Counted from the first letter of the stretch, positions 44,993-54,516 are shown. The stretch: DNA of 64,000 bases from Sporichthyaceae bacterium (GCA_036269075.1 DATASX010000088.1:30024-94023), one strand, 5' to 3'. Numbers and translations are program-made. The notes: a model not told the origin generated them from the letters alone.

Positions 44993-47671
44993 TCAGTGGC
45001 CGGCGTCGTGCCAGTTCGGCCCGACGCCCACCGAGACGTCGAGTGCCACGGTGAGCGGGTAGGCCGCGCCCATCTGATCGCGCACCAACGCCTCGAGGGC
45101 CTCGCACTCTCCCGGCGCGACCTCGAACACCAACTCGTCGTGCACCTGCAGGAGCATCCGGGAGCGCAGCCCCCCGGCCGTCAGCGCGCCGGCCACGCCC
45201 AGCATCGCGACCTTGATGATGTCGGCCGCTGAGCCCTGGATCGGCGCGTTGAGCGCCATCCGCTCGGCCATCTCCCGGCGCTGCCGGTTGTCGCTGTTGA
45301 GGTCGGGCAGGTAGCGGCGGCGGCCCAGGATCGTCTCGGTGTAGCCGTCGACCCGCGCCGCCTCGACCACCTCGCGCAGGTAGTCGCGGACGCCGCCGAA
45401 TCGCGAGAAGTACTCGTCGCGCAAGGCGCTCGCCTCGTCGACGCTGATCTTCAGCTGGCGGGACAGGCCGAACGAGGACAACCCGTAGGCCAGGCCGTAG
45501 GACATCGCCTTGATCTTGGCGCGCATGGCACCGGTGACGCCGTCGGCCGAGACCGCGAAAACCCGGGAGGCCACCGTGGTGTGCAGATCCTCACCGGAGG
45601 CGAACGCCTCGCGCAGGCCGTCGTCGGCCGACAGGTGCGCCATGATCCGCATCTCGATCTGGCTGTAGTCGGCGGTCAGCAGCGACTCGTAGCCGCGGCC
45701 GTGGACGAAGGCCGTGCGGATCCGGCGGCCCTCCTCGGTGCGGATCGGGATGTTCTGCAGGTTCGGGTCGGTCGAGGACAGCCGCCCGGTCGCCGCGATC
45801 ATCTGGTTGAACGTGGTGTGGATGCGGTGGTGGTCGTCGAGCATCGGGATCAGCCCGTCGACGGTGGACTTCAGCCGGGTCACGTCGCGGTGCCGCAGCA
45901 GGTGCTCCAGGAACGGGTGCTGCGTCTTCTCGAAAAGGTCGGCCAACGCCTCGGCGTCGGTGGTCCAGCCGGTCTTGATCTTCTTCGTCTTCGGCAGGCC
46001 GAGCTCCTCGAACAGCACGACCTGCAACTGCTTGGGCGAACCGAGGTTCACCTCATGGCCCAGCGCCGCGTACGCCGCTTGCTCGGCGTCGGCGACCGCC
46101 GCGCCGAACTGCCTGGACAGCTCGGCGAGGTAGTCCGCGTCGGCGGCGATCCCGACTTCCTCCAGGTCGGCCAGCACGTCGACCAACGGCAGCTCGACCT
46201 GCTCGAGCAACGCGGCCCCGCCGCGGCCGGCGAGCTCGCCGTCGAGGTGGTCGGCCAGGTCGATGACGGCCCGGGCCCGGACCATTGCCGCGGCACCGGC
46301 GGCCTCCTCGTCGGCGCCGTCGAACGAGAGCTGGCCGTCGTCGACGGCATCGTTGCGCAGCTCCCGGTGCAGGAACCGCAACGCCAGGTCGGACAGCTCG
46401 AACGACCGCTGCCCGGGCAGGGCCAGGTAGGCCGACAGCGCGGTGTCGGAGGTGACCCCACGCAACGTCCAGCCGCGGGCGGCCAGGGCGAGGATCGGGC
46501 CCTTCGCATCGTGCAGCGCCTTGTGGGCGTCCGGGTCGGCCGCCCACGCGGCGAACGCGGTGTCGTCGGTCGGCGCGATCGTCGCCGGGTCGAACCAGCA
46601 CGCCGAGCCGTCGGACGCGGCCAGCGCGACGCCGGTGACAAGCCCCGTGCCCCGGCCCCAGGACCCGGACACGTCGATGCCGATCCGGCCGGAGTCCGCG
46701 GCGTGCTCGGCCAGCCACTGCGCCAGTTCCTCCGCGCCGAGCATCCGCCCGGCGATCTCGAACCCGGCCTCGGCCTCCGGCGTCGCCGACTCCAGCGTCG
46801 CCCACAGGCGCTCGCGCAGCACCCGGAACTGCAGGGTGTCGAAGACCCGGTGCACCTCGTCGCGGTCCCAGCCCTTCAGCGCCAGGTCGGCCGGGACGAC
46901 GTCGAGCGGGACGTCGCCGCGCAGCTCGGTCAGCTGCCGGTTGAGCAGCACCGCGGTCAGATGCTCGCGCAGTGAGTTGCCGGTCTTGCCGGGCACCTCG
47001 TCGACCCGGTCGGTGAGCTCCGCCAACGAGCCGAAGTCGCGGATCCACTTGGCGGCGGTCTTCTCCCCCACCCCGGGGACCGAGGGCAGGTTGTCGCTGG
47101 GATCCCCACGCAGGGCGGCGAAATCCGGGTACTGACGGGGCGTCAGACCGTAGCGTTCCTCGACCGCGGCGGGGTCCATCCGGCTCATCTCGGACACGCC
47201 GCGCTTCGGGTACAGCACGGTGACCCGGTCGGACACCAACTGGAACGCGTCGCGGTCGCCGGTGACGATCAGGACCTCGTAGCCCTCGATCTCGGCCGCC
47301 CGGGCGAGGGTGGCGATCAGGTCGTCGGCCTCGTAGCCCTCGACCGCCAGGCTCGGGATGCGCAGCGCCTCGAGCACCTCGCGGATCAGGCTGACCTGGG
47401 GCCGGAAGTCGTCGGGCGAACTCGACCGGTTCGCCTTGTACTCGGGGTAGGCCTCGCTGCGGAACGTCACGCGGGACACGTCGAAGCACACCGCCGCGTG
47501 GGTCGGCGCCTCGTCGCGCAAGGCGTTGATCAGCATCGACGTGAAGCCGTAGACCGCGTTGGTGGGCGCCCCGGTCGTGGTGGAGAAGTTCTCCACCGGC
47601 AGCGCGTAGAACGCCCGATAGGCCAGGGAGTGCCCGTCGAGCAGCAGCAGACGGGGCGGAGTTGGGGCCAC
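44993..47671 (-). CDS. polA: DNA polymerase I
   Basis: Fills gaps in repair and removes RNA primers. The 892-residue protein has an N-terminal 5'-3' nuclease (LLLLDGHSLAYRAFYAL, GYEADDLIATLA, LRGDPSDNLPSVPGVGEKTA). A middle domain is related to the 3'-5' exonuclease, and the polymerase domain has motif A TADYSQIEMRIMAH and motif C VHDELVFEV. The exonuclease motif I (DxE in E. coli) reads IDVSGS here, so proofreading is probably lost, as in other actinobacteria. Start GTG 47671. Near rpsA and pdtaR, as in mycobacteria. Confidence 0.97.
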   Translation of the reverse strand: MAPTPPRLLLLDGHSLAYRAFYALPVENFSTTTGAPTNAVYGFTSMLINALRDEAPTHAAVCFDVSRVTFRSEAYPEYKANRSSSPDDFRPQVSLIREVLEALRIPSLAVEGYEADDLIATLARAAEIEGYEVLIVTGDRDAFQLVSDRVTVLYPKRGVSEMSRMDPAAVEERYGLTPRQYPDFAALRGDPSDNLPSVPGVGEKTAAKWIRDFGSLAELTDRVDEVPGKTGNSLREHLTAVLLNRQLTELRGDVPLDVVPADLALKGWDRDEVHRVFDTLQFRVLRERLWATLESATPEAEAGFEIAGRMLGAEELAQWLAEHAADSGRIGIDVSGSWGRGTGLVTGVALAASDGSACWFDPATIAPTDDTAFAAWAADPDAHKALHDAKGPILALAARGWTLRGVTSDTALSAYLALPGQRSFELSDLALRFLHRELRNDAVDDGQLSFDGADEEAAGAAAMVRARAVIDLADHLDGELAGRGGAALLEQVELPLVDVLADLEEVGIAADADYLAELSRQFGAAVADAEQAAYAALGHEVNLGSPKQLQVVLFEELGLPKTKKIKTGWTTDAEALADLFEKTQHPFLEHLLRHRDVTRLKSTVDGLIPMLDDHHRIHTTFNQMIAATGRLSSTDPNLQNIPIRTEEGRRIRTAFVHGRGYESLLTADYSQIEMRIMAHLSADDGLREAFASGEDLHTTVASRVFAVSADGVTGAMRAKIKAMSYGLAYGLSSFGLSRQLKISVDEASALRDEYFSRFGGVRDYLREVVEAARVDGYTETILGRRRYLPDLNSDNRQRREMAERMALNAPIQGSAADIIKVAMLGVAGALTAGGLRSRMLLQVHDELVFEVAPGECEALEALVRDQMGAAYPLTVALDVSVGVGPNWHDAGH

Positions 47672-47712
47672 GTCGCGATCCTAGGCGCCGGCCCGACCCG
47701 CGCCTGACGCCA

Positions 47713-47749
47713 GATCATCGATGATCGGGCTGTTGTTCTCTCATACGCG
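47713..47749. repeat. Palindrome plus CTCTCATACGCG element upstream of polA
   Basis: GATCATCGATGATC (47713-47726) is a perfect palindrome and CTCTCATACGCG lies at 47738-47749. The same two pieces (TCATCGATGA core and the reverse complement CGCGTATGAGAG) occur upstream of pfkA, in opposite orientation relative to the gene. It lies 40-80 bp before polA. A dispersed element or shared control site. Confidence 0.5.
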
Positions 47750-47893
47750 GGGCGTCACTGAACCTGGGCAATTGGCCGAGGAACGCCGAGACCTGGCCCT
47801 TCCATTGCAAAGTGGGCGACGACATGAGCGCGGGATGCCACCGTTGTGGCGAGTGAATGCCTGCGCGCAAGCATCGGGACACTAAAGTCGATC

Positions 47894-49216
47894 ATGAACA
47901 CGGGGCGCGGCGACGGAGGGGTTGAGCGCGTGCGCACGTCGAGGCATGCCTGGGTGGGCGTGCTGCTCGCGCTGGTCGCGACGGTTCTCGGGCTGACCCT
48001 CGGGGTGAGTCAGGCCTTCGCGTCGAACGAGGACGTCCACGGACGCCTGGTCGACGGCGACAAGGCGATCGCGGGCGTGAAGATCGTCGTCACCACCCCG
48101 GACAACCAACCGGTCGGACAGGCCACCACCGGCGCCGACGGCGGCTGGGTCGTCCCGCTGCCCGGCCCGGGCAGCTACCGGATCACGTTGGACACCTCGA
48201 CCCTGCCCTCGGGGGAGACGATGCGCGACCCCGGCCAGAACTCGGTGGTCCGTGACGTGATCACCGACCAGCAACGGCCCCAGCTCTTCGCGCTCGGCGC
48301 CGGGCAATCCACTGCTTCGGCGCCGTCGGAGACCGACCGCACCGCGCAGCTGATCGCCGAGGGCCTGCGGTTCGGCCTGATCCTCGGGCTGGCCGCGGTC
48401 GGCCTGTCCCTGATCTACGGCACCACCGGCCTGGTCAACTTCGCGCACGGCGAGCTGGTCACCTATGGGGCGCTGGTGGCGTACTGGCTGAACGTGGTGC
48501 ACGGGATCGGGTTGATCCCCGCGGCCGCGATCGCCGTGGCGATCTGCGGGGCCACCGGGTGGCTGCAGGACGCGTTGTTCTGGGGCCAACTACGCCGGCG
48601 CGGCACCGGAACCTTGGCGATGATGATCGTCTCGATCGGTGTGGCCCTGTTCGTCCGCTACGTGTTCCTGTACTTCTACGGCGGGTCCAACAAGTCCTAC
48701 ACCGACTTCCAGGGCCAGGCTGCCGTCAAGGCCGGGCCGTTGCCGGTGGCGCTGGCGCCGATCGACTACTGGAGCATGGCGATCGCGGTGGCCTCGATCG
48801 GGCTGGTGATGCTCGCGGTCTGGCGGACCCGGCTGGGAAAGGCCGCCCGCGCGATCTCGGACAACCCGGCGCTGGCAGCGGCTTCCGGCATCGACGTGGA
48901 CCGCGTGATCCGGGTGGTCTGGATCGTCGGCACCGCGCTGGCAGGCCTGGCCGGGATCCTGCTCGGCCTGGCCGAGGAGGTGCAGTTCCAGATGGGGCAG
49001 AACATCCTGCTGCTGATCTTCGCGGCGGTCACCCTGGGCGGCTTGGGCACCACTCTGGGCGCGCTGCTGGGCAGTCTGGTGATCGGCGTCGGCATCCAGT
49101 TGTCGACGTTGGTGGTCTCCCCGGAGTTGAAGAACGTCGGCGCATTGGGTGTGCTGATCGTGATCCTGCTGATCCGTCCGCAGGGAATCCTCGGTCGTCG
49201 CGAGCGGATCGGCTGA
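47894..49216 (+). CDS. livH: Branched-chain amino-acid ABC transporter permease LivH with extra N-terminal domain
   Basis: One of the two channel subunits of the Liv importer. The C-terminal ~285 residues are a normal LivH permease (FGLILGLAAVGLSLIYGTTGLVNFAHGELVTYGAL, ARAISDNPALAAASGIDVDRVI, GGLGTTLGALLGSLVIG). The N-terminal ~150 residues are extra: a signal-anchor helix (WVGVLLALVATVLGLTLGVSQAFA) and a carboxypeptidase-regulatory-like beta domain (DVHGRLVDGDKAIAGVKIVVTTPDNQPVGQATTGADGGWVVPLPGPGSYRITL). The latter should face the cell exterior. ATG 47894 lacks a strong ribosome binding site. First of livH-M-G-F. Confidence 0.92.
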   Translation: MNTGRGDGGVERVRTSRHAWVGVLLALVATVLGLTLGVSQAFASNEDVHGRLVDGDKAIAGVKIVVTTPDNQPVGQATTGADGGWVVPLPGPGSYRITLDTSTLPSGETMRDPGQNSVVRDVITDQQRPQLFALGAGQSTASAPSETDRTAQLIAEGLRFGLILGLAAVGLSLIYGTTGLVNFAHGELVTYGALVAYWLNVVHGIGLIPAAAIAVAICGATGWLQDALFWGQLRRRGTGTLAMMIVSIGVALFVRYVFLYFYGGSNKSYTDFQGQAAVKAGPLPVALAPIDYWSMAIAVASIGLVMLAVWRTRLGKAARAISDNPALAAASGIDVDRVIRVVWIVGTALAGLAGILLGLAEEVQFQMGQNILLLIFAAVTLGGLGTTLGALLGSLVIGVGIQLSTLVVSPELKNVGALGVLIVILLIRPQGILGRRERIG

Positions 49217-49229
49217 GGCGGGGGTCGGC

Positions 49230-50225
49230 ATGCACTGGGGCAGCATCTTCTCGAACTCGCTCGAGGCGACGGTCGGCATCGACGCGGTCTACTTCGCGCT
49301 CGCCGCGATCGGGCTCAACGTCCAGTTCGGTTACGCCGGCCTGTTGAACTTCGGCCAGTCCGCGTTCCTGGCCATGGGCTCCTACGGCCTGGCCGTCTCG
49401 GTGGCCACATACGGACTGCCGTTCTGGGCGGGCATCGGGATCGGCATCGGGCTTTCCGTGGTGCTGGCCATCCTGCTGGGCATCCCCACATTGCGCCTGC
49501 GCGCGGACTACCTGGCCATCGTCACGATCGCCGCGGCTGAGATCGTCCGGCTGATCGTGCGGTCGGTGTCGCTGGACCGGTACTTCGGCGGAACCGACGG
49601 CCTGCAGCAGTTCTCCGGCTACTTCTTCGACCACAACCCCTACCCCGACACCCGCCGCTACGGCATCGGGTCGGTGGATTTCGACGCCCGCGAACTGTGG
49701 GTGATGACGGTCGGCTGGGCCCTGGTGGCCATCAGTTGCCTGCTCGTCTGGCTGCTGGTCCGCAGCCCGTGGGGCCGGGTGGTCAAGGCGATCCGCGAGG
49801 ACGAGGACGCGGTGCGCAGCCTCGGCAAGAACGTCTACGCCTACAAGATGCAGGCCCTGGTGATCGGTGGCGTGATCGGGTCGCTGGGCGGCTTCGTGGC
49901 GGCGCTGGGCAAGGGCTCCGTGCAGCCGGACCTCTACGGCACCGAGACGACTTTCCTGGCCTACGTCGTGCTGATCCTCGGCGGGGCCGCCCGGGTGCTC
50001 GGCCCGGTCGTCGGCTCGATGATCCTGTGGACCCTGCTGGCGTTCACGGACAGCCTGCTGCGCCAGGCCGTCGACTCCGGGCACATCTCGTCCTCGATCA
50101 TCACCGGTATCCAGGTCGGCGAGGTGCGCTTCATGCTGGTCGGCCTGGGGTTGGTCCTGCTCATGGTCTTCCGACCACAGGGCGTGTTCGGCGACCGGAA
50201 GGAGATCGCCCTCGATGCCCGCTGA
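49230..50225 (+). CDS. livM: Branched-chain amino-acid ABC transporter permease LivM
   Basis: The second channel subunit of the Liv importer, in the cytoplasmic membrane. The 331 residues include about 8-9 helices. Typical permease segments are ALAAIGLNVQFGYAGLLNFGQSAFLAMGSYG, RLRADYLAIVTIAAAEIVRL and the EAA-like loop VVKAIREDEDAVRSLGKNVYAYKMQALVIGGVIGSLGG. GGGGG precedes ATG 49230. It follows livH by 13 bp and overlaps livG by 11 bp. Confidence 0.95.
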   Translation: MHWGSIFSNSLEATVGIDAVYFALAAIGLNVQFGYAGLLNFGQSAFLAMGSYGLAVSVATYGLPFWAGIGIGIGLSVVLAILLGIPTLRLRADYLAIVTIAAAEIVRLIVRSVSLDRYFGGTDGLQQFSGYFFDHNPYPDTRRYGIGSVDFDARELWVMTVGWALVAISCLLVWLLVRSPWGRVVKAIREDEDAVRSLGKNVYAYKMQALVIGGVIGSLGGFVAALGKGSVQPDLYGTETTFLAYVVLILGGAARVLGPVVGSMILWTLLAFTDSLLRQAVDSGHISSSIITGIQVGEVRFMLVGLGLVLLMVFRPQGVFGDRKEIALDAR

Positions 50226-51255
50226 GTCCTTCGCCGAGCCGGGCTACGGCGACTCCACCCCGGTGCGTTCGGAGCATCACGCGATCGCGCTCGACGCCCT
50301 GTCCGGCGCCGATCCGGCGCCCGGTTCCCGCAAGCCGGACCCGATCCTCGTCGCGGACTCGGTGATCCGCCGCTTCGGTGGCCTGGTCGCGGTCGACGTC
50401 CGACACCTGGAGATCCAGCGCGGATCGATCACTGCGTTGATCGGCCCCAACGGTGCCGGCAAGACCACGCTGTTCAACCTGCTCACCGGTTTCGACCAAC
50501 CGGAGGCCGGCGCCTGGACGTTCGACGGCCAGGTCATCAGCGGCCTGCCGTCCTATCGGGTGGCGCGCCGTGGCATGGTCCGGACTTTCCAGCTCACCAA
50601 GGCGCTGGCGAAGCTGACCGTGCTGGACAACATGCGGTTGGGGGCGACCGGGCAGCGCGGTGAGTCGCTGTGGGCCGCGTTGGCCCCGCCGCTGTGGCGC
50701 GGCCAGGAGAAGGCGATCACCGAGCGCGCGAGGGGCCTGCTGCAGCGGTTCAACCTGGAGCGGGTGGCCGACGATTACGCCGGGACGCTGTCCGGCGGCC
50801 AACGCAAGCTGCTGGAGATGGCCCGCGCGCTGATGACCTCGCCGACCCTGGTGATGCTCGACGAACCCATGGCCGGGGTGAACCCGGCGCTGGTGCAGAC
50901 CCTGCTCGAGCACGTCCGCGGCCTGCGCGACGAGGGCATGACCGTGGTGTTCGTCGAGCACGACATGGACATGGTTCGCCACATCGCGGACTGGGCCGTG
51001 GTGATGGCAGCCGGCGCCGTGGTCGCCGAGGGCCCGCCGGCCCGGGTGATGGCCGACGAGCGGGTGATCGACGCCTACCTCGGTTCGCACCACGACGCCC
51101 CGTTGAGCATCGCCGAGGAGGAGGATCGGTTGATCGAGTCCGGCGTCGAGTTGGCGGCCGAGGCCGGGGTCGACCCGGCCGAGATCGGGCTGGAGACCTC
51201 CGGTCCGACCGGCTGGGTACCGCCGCAGCAGAACGGTGGGGCCGATGACCACTGA
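50215..51255 (+). CDS. livG: Branched-chain amino-acid ABC transporter ATP-binding protein LivG, extended
   Basis: One of the two ATPases of the Liv importer. At 346 residues it is longer than usual (about 250-260). The core has Walker A GPNGAGKTTLFNLL, signature LSGGQRKLLEMARALM and Walker B LVMLDEPMAGVNP followed by VEHDMDMV. Extra: an N-terminal leader of about 40 residues and a C-terminal acidic tail of about 60 residues (IAEEEDRLIESGVELAAEAG...GGADDH). The start overlaps livM; the end overlaps livF by 11 bp. Confidence 0.94.
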   Translation: MPAESFAEPGYGDSTPVRSEHHAIALDALSGADPAPGSRKPDPILVADSVIRRFGGLVAVDVRHLEIQRGSITALIGPNGAGKTTLFNLLTGFDQPEAGAWTFDGQVISGLPSYRVARRGMVRTFQLTKALAKLTVLDNMRLGATGQRGESLWAALAPPLWRGQEKAITERARGLLQRFNLERVADDYAGTLSGGQRKLLEMARALMTSPTLVMLDEPMAGVNPALVQTLLEHVRGLRDEGMTVVFVEHDMDMVRHIADWAVVMAAGAVVAEGPPARVMADERVIDAYLGSHHDAPLSIAEEEDRLIESGVELAAEAGVDPAEIGLETSGPTGWVPPQQNGGADDH

Positions 51256-51985
51256 GCCGACCGGTGACGTGCTGCTGCGCGCGGCCGGAGTCGTGGCCGG
51301 TTACCTGCCCGAGGTGAACATCCTCGACGGCGTGGACCTGCACGCCGCCGCCGGTGAACTCGTCGCGATCATCGGCCCGAACGGCGCGGGCAAGTCCACG
51401 CTGCTCAAGGCGTTGTTCGGCCTGGTGCCGGTGCGGTCCGGCACGGTCACCCTGCGCGGGGAGGACATCACCGGCGCGAAGGCGAACAAGCTCGTCAAGC
51501 GCGGTGTGGGATTCGTGCCGCAGAACAACAACGTGTTTGCGAGCCTGACGATCGAGGAGAACCTCGAAATGGGCGTGTATCTGAGCCCACGTCAGTTCAA
51601 GGCGCGGTTCGAGCACGTGTGCGGCCTGTTCCCGACGTTGGCCGTGCGCCGGCGGCAGCGTGCCGGGTCGCTGTCCGGTGGGGAACGCCAGATGGTCGCG
51701 ATGGCCCGAGCCCTCATGCCCGCCCCGTCGGTGCTGCTGCTCGACGAACCGTCCGCGGGCCTTTCCCCGGCCTTGCAGGACGAGGTCTTCATCCGCACCA
51801 AGCAGATCCAGCGGACCGGCGTGACCGTGGTGATGGTCGAGCAGAACGCCCGACGTTGCCTGCAGATCTGCGACCGCGGCTACGTCCTCGACAACGGCCG
51901 CAACGCACACACCGGCACCGGCCGCAGCCTGATCAACGACCCGAGGGTCATCGAGTTGTATCTGGGGACACTGGCTCGCGCCTGA
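51245..51985 (+). CDS. livF: Branched-chain amino-acid ABC transporter ATP-binding protein LivF
   Basis: The second ATPase of the Liv importer, of normal length. From ATG 51245 it encodes 246 residues with Walker A GPNGAGKSTLLKALFG, signature LSGGERQMVAMARALM, Walker B VLLLDEPSAGLSP and the switch region VVMVEQNARRCL. The livG stop lies inside its first codons, so translation is coupled. A bidirectional hairpin follows. Confidence 0.95.
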   Translation: MTTEPTGDVLLRAAGVVAGYLPEVNILDGVDLHAAAGELVAIIGPNGAGKSTLLKALFGLVPVRSGTVTLRGEDITGAKANKLVKRGVGFVPQNNNVFASLTIEENLEMGVYLSPRQFKARFEHVCGLFPTLAVRRRQRAGSLSGGERQMVAMARALMPAPSVLLLDEPSAGLSPALQDEVFIRTKQIQRTGVTVVMVEQNARRCLQICDRGYVLDNGRNAHTGTGRSLINDPRVIELYLGTLARA

Positions 51986-52003
51986 GCCGGCCAGGACAGA
52001 CGG

Positions 52004-52034
52004 CAGGGGCCCGACCGCATCGGTCGGGCCCCTG
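52004..52034. terminator. Bidirectional terminator between livF and livK
   Basis: CAGGGGCCCGACC (52004-52016) pairs perfectly with GGTCGGGCCCCTG (52022-52034) around a 5-nt loop. It sits between the convergent stops of livF and livK and would serve both strands. Confidence 0.85.
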
Positions 52035-52055
52035 CGCGTTCTGACGGTGGATCAG

Positions 52056-53504
52056 TTACGGCTTCGACGTACCCGAGACCGAACCGGAGACCGAGCCGGA
52101 CAGGCCCGTCGGGCTCATCGAACTCGACGCCGAGGGCGACGGCGAGGGCGAACCGGACGGCGAGGCCGAGGACGACGGCGTCGGGGAGGCGCTGCTCGAC
52201 GGGCTCGCGCTCGCCGCGGTGGCGGAGATCGGGCCGGTGACGAACTTCAGCGGCTGGTACTTGTTGTCCGAGCCGTACTCGTAGACACCCATCGAGGCGA
52301 CGCTCGGGTTGCCGTTCGAGTCGAAGTCGATCGGGCCGGAGATGCCCATGTAGTGGATGGTCGTCCCCGCCTTGATCAGCCTGTCGCAGTCGGCGAAGCT
52401 GCTGCACTGCGTGCTGCCGTTGGTGATGTCCTGCATGTGCGCGGCGATGTCGATGCCGTTGTCGCTCTTGGCCTCCTCCGAGGCCAGCGCCGTCAGCACG
52501 GTCGCGTCGTAGGCCTCGCCCGCGTAGTTGTAGTCGGTGAGGTTCGGGTTGATCGTCTTCAGCCGGCTCTCGAAGTCGGTGGTCGGCTTCGAGCCGGGGA
52601 TCGTCCCCTTCACTCCGGCCAGGGTGCCGGCCGGCAACGTGTAGGTGTTGGTCATGTTCCCGTCGACCATGTACATGTGCTTGTGGCTCTTCAACGGCAA
52701 CAGGCTCTGCTTGACCATCTCCTGGATGATCTTCGAGGACTCGTCGAAGCCGATCAACACCATCGCGTCGGGGTTCGCGGCCTTGAGCGCAGCGACCTCC
52801 GCTGTGTAGTCCGAGGCCTTCGGGTCGTAGATCTGCTTGAGCACGACCTTGCCGCCGCTGTCGGAGAACACCTGCCCGGCCTGGTCGGCCAGGCTGGTGC
52901 CGTATGCGTCCTGCAGCGCGAGAATGCCCATTGTCTGGGCGCCGTCGTCGATGGCCGTGTTGGCGACGACCCGGCCCTGGTAGACGTCCGAGGGCGCGGT
53001 GCGGAAGAACAGCCCGTGGTCCGGGTAGTCCTGCAGCTTCGTCGAGGTGGCCGAGCCCGAGATCATCAGCAGGCCACTGCCGGTGACCTTGTCGATCACG
53101 TTCAGGGTGACCGAGGAGGAGGCCGCGCCGACGATCGCATCGACGTTGTCATTGATGAGCCGGTTGACCGACTGGCTGGCGATGTCGGTGCTCGCGTCGC
53201 CGGAGTCGGAGTCCTCCGACTGGACCAGCTTGCCGAGCACACCGCCCGCGTTGTTGATGTCCTGCACCGCGAGCTTCACCGCGGCGATCTGCTGTGGGCC
53301 GAGGATGACCAGGCTTCCGGTCTCCGGCAGCAACGTGCCGATCTTCAGGATCCCGTCGCCTTGGTGCGGCGCGTAGGACGCGGATGGCGAGGCCGACGAC
53401 GAGGCCTTCGACCCGCCGTGGCTGCCGAGGCTGCAGCCGGTCAGAACCAGGCCGGCCGCCGCCACCATGGCGAGTGCGCGAGTGGCAGGAAAAGCACGTC
53501 GCAT
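52056..53504 (-). CDS. livK: Branched-chain amino-acid ABC transporter substrate-binding lipoprotein
   Basis: The solute receptor of the Liv system, lipid-anchored outside the membrane. The 482-residue precursor has a lipobox LVLTGCSLG (Cys about residue 23) and a type I periplasmic-binding fold (LKIGTLLPETGSLVILGPQQIAAVKLAVQDINNAGGVLG, VDAIVGAASSSVTLNVID, DYNYAGEAYDATVLTALA). The last ~60 residues are an unusual Ser/Pro low-complexity tail. ATG 53504 follows GAAGGAGA. It is encoded opposite to livHMGF and converges with it, so it has its own promoter. Ligand specificity (branched chain or other amino acid) is not certain. Confidence 0.93.
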   Translation of the reverse strand: MRRAFPATRALAMVAAAGLVLTGCSLGSHGGSKASSSASPSASYAPHQGDGILKIGTLLPETGSLVILGPQQIAAVKLAVQDINNAGGVLGKLVQSEDSDSGDASTDIASQSVNRLINDNVDAIVGAASSSVTLNVIDKVTGSGLLMISGSATSTKLQDYPDHGLFFRTAPSDVYQGRVVANTAIDDGAQTMGILALQDAYGTSLADQAGQVFSDSGGKVVLKQIYDPKASDYTAEVAALKAANPDAMVLIGFDESSKIIQEMVKQSLLPLKSHKHMYMVDGNMTNTYTLPAGTLAGVKGTIPGSKPTTDFESRLKTINPNLTDYNYAGEAYDATVLTALASEEAKSDNGIDIAAHMQDITNGSTQCSSFADCDRLIKAGTTIHYMGISGPIDFDSNGNPSVASMGVYEYGSDNKYQPLKFVTGPISATAASASPSSSASPTPSSSASPSGSPSPSPSASSSMSPTGLSGSVSGSVSGTSKP

Positions 53505-53728
53505 TCTGTGGGTCTCCTTCGGGGCGCTGCGCAGGAGCCACGTCGAGTGCGACATATCCCCCGTCGCCCGACTCGGCCCCCCGTGTCTTGGAGAAAAGCT
53601 AAACGAGTCCCGCCTGGAACGGGCAGAGGCTTTCGCAAAGCCGGCCAAGCCGTAGCCGCTTCGTGATCTCCCCCAGGAGGAATTGGGGTTTTCCTGACCT
53701 TCTTCGCAGGTCAGCCCGGCGCCGGAAC

Positions 53729-54352
53729 TCAGCCGGAACCATCCGGTGCCGATTGCTCGGCGGGCGCGGAATCTGACGCCGTGTCGGCGATGATGACCTC
53801 GGCGACTTCCTTCATCGTCATGCGCCGGTCCATCGAGGCCTTTTGGATCCAGCGGAATGCCTCGGGCTCCGACAATCCATATTTGGTCTGCAGAAACCCC
53901 TTGGCCCGGTCGATCAACTTGCGAATCTCGAGCCGTTCGCCCAGTCCGGCCACCTCGCGCTCCAGCGCGACAATCTGGGAGTGCCGGGAAACTGCGATCT
54001 CAATCGTGGGCATCAGGTCGTTCTTCGAGAACGGCTTGACCAGGTAGGCCATCGCACCTGCGGCACTGGCCCGGGCCACCAGTTCGCGTTGCGAGAACGC
54101 CGTCAGCATGACCACGGCGGTGCCACCGGCCGCCACGATCTGCTCGGCCGCCGTGATTCCGTCGAGGACCGGCATCTTCACGTCGAGGATCACCAGGTCC
54201 GGGGAGTGCTTCGCGACCAGATCGACCGCACTACGACCGTCGGCGGCCTCACCGACGACGTCGTAGCCCTCTTCCTCGAGCATCTCGCGCAGATCCATGC
54301 GGATCAGCGTCTCGTCCTCGGCGATTACCACGCGGCGCGCGGACTCGGTCAC
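53729..54352 (-). CDS. pdtaR: ANTAR-domain response regulator (PdtaR-like)
   Basis: A two-component regulator that acts by transcription antitermination through RNA hairpins. The 207-residue protein has a receiver domain with VVIAEDETLIRMDLRE (acidic pocket), the phosphoacceptor Asp in LVILDVKMPVLDG, and the Lys of YLVKPFSKND. A coiled coil (IVALEREVAGLGERLE) and a C-terminal ANTAR domain follow (KLIDRAKGFLQTKYGLSEPEAFRWIQKASMDRRMTMKEVAEVI). GTG 54352 is chosen at the receiver N-terminus. The partner kinase PdtaS is not in the window. Confidence 0.93.
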   Translation of the reverse strand: MTESARRVVIAEDETLIRMDLREMLEEEGYDVVGEAADGRSAVDLVAKHSPDLVILDVKMPVLDGITAAEQIVAAGGTAVVMLTAFSQRELVARASAAGAMAYLVKPFSKNDLMPTIEIAVSRHSQIVALEREVAGLGERLEIRKLIDRAKGFLQTKYGLSEPEAFRWIQKASMDRRMTMKEVAEVIIADTASDSAPAEQSAPDGSG

Positions 54353-54431
54353 CTGTTTCGCCTCACGTAGGGGATGAACGCCAGGCCAGCTTAACCGCCC
54401 GGTCTCAGCCCCTAGACTGGGCACTCACCCG

Positions 54432-54516
54432 GCCGGGGTGGCGGAATGGCAGACGCGGATGGCTCAAACCCATCTGTCTTGAAAGGGACGTGCGGGTTCG
54501 ACTCCCGCCCTCGGCA
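54432..54516 (+). tRNA. tRNA-Leu (anticodon CAA)
   Basis: 85 nt, acceptor GCCGGGG/CCTCGGC with one G-U pair. The anticodon stem GATGG/CCATC encloses loop CTCAAAC (anticodon CAA, reads UUG). A long variable arm typical of Leu is present, then T-arm GCGGGTTCGACTCCCGC. Discriminator base A; the CCA end is not encoded. Lies divergent from pdtaR. Confidence 0.95.
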
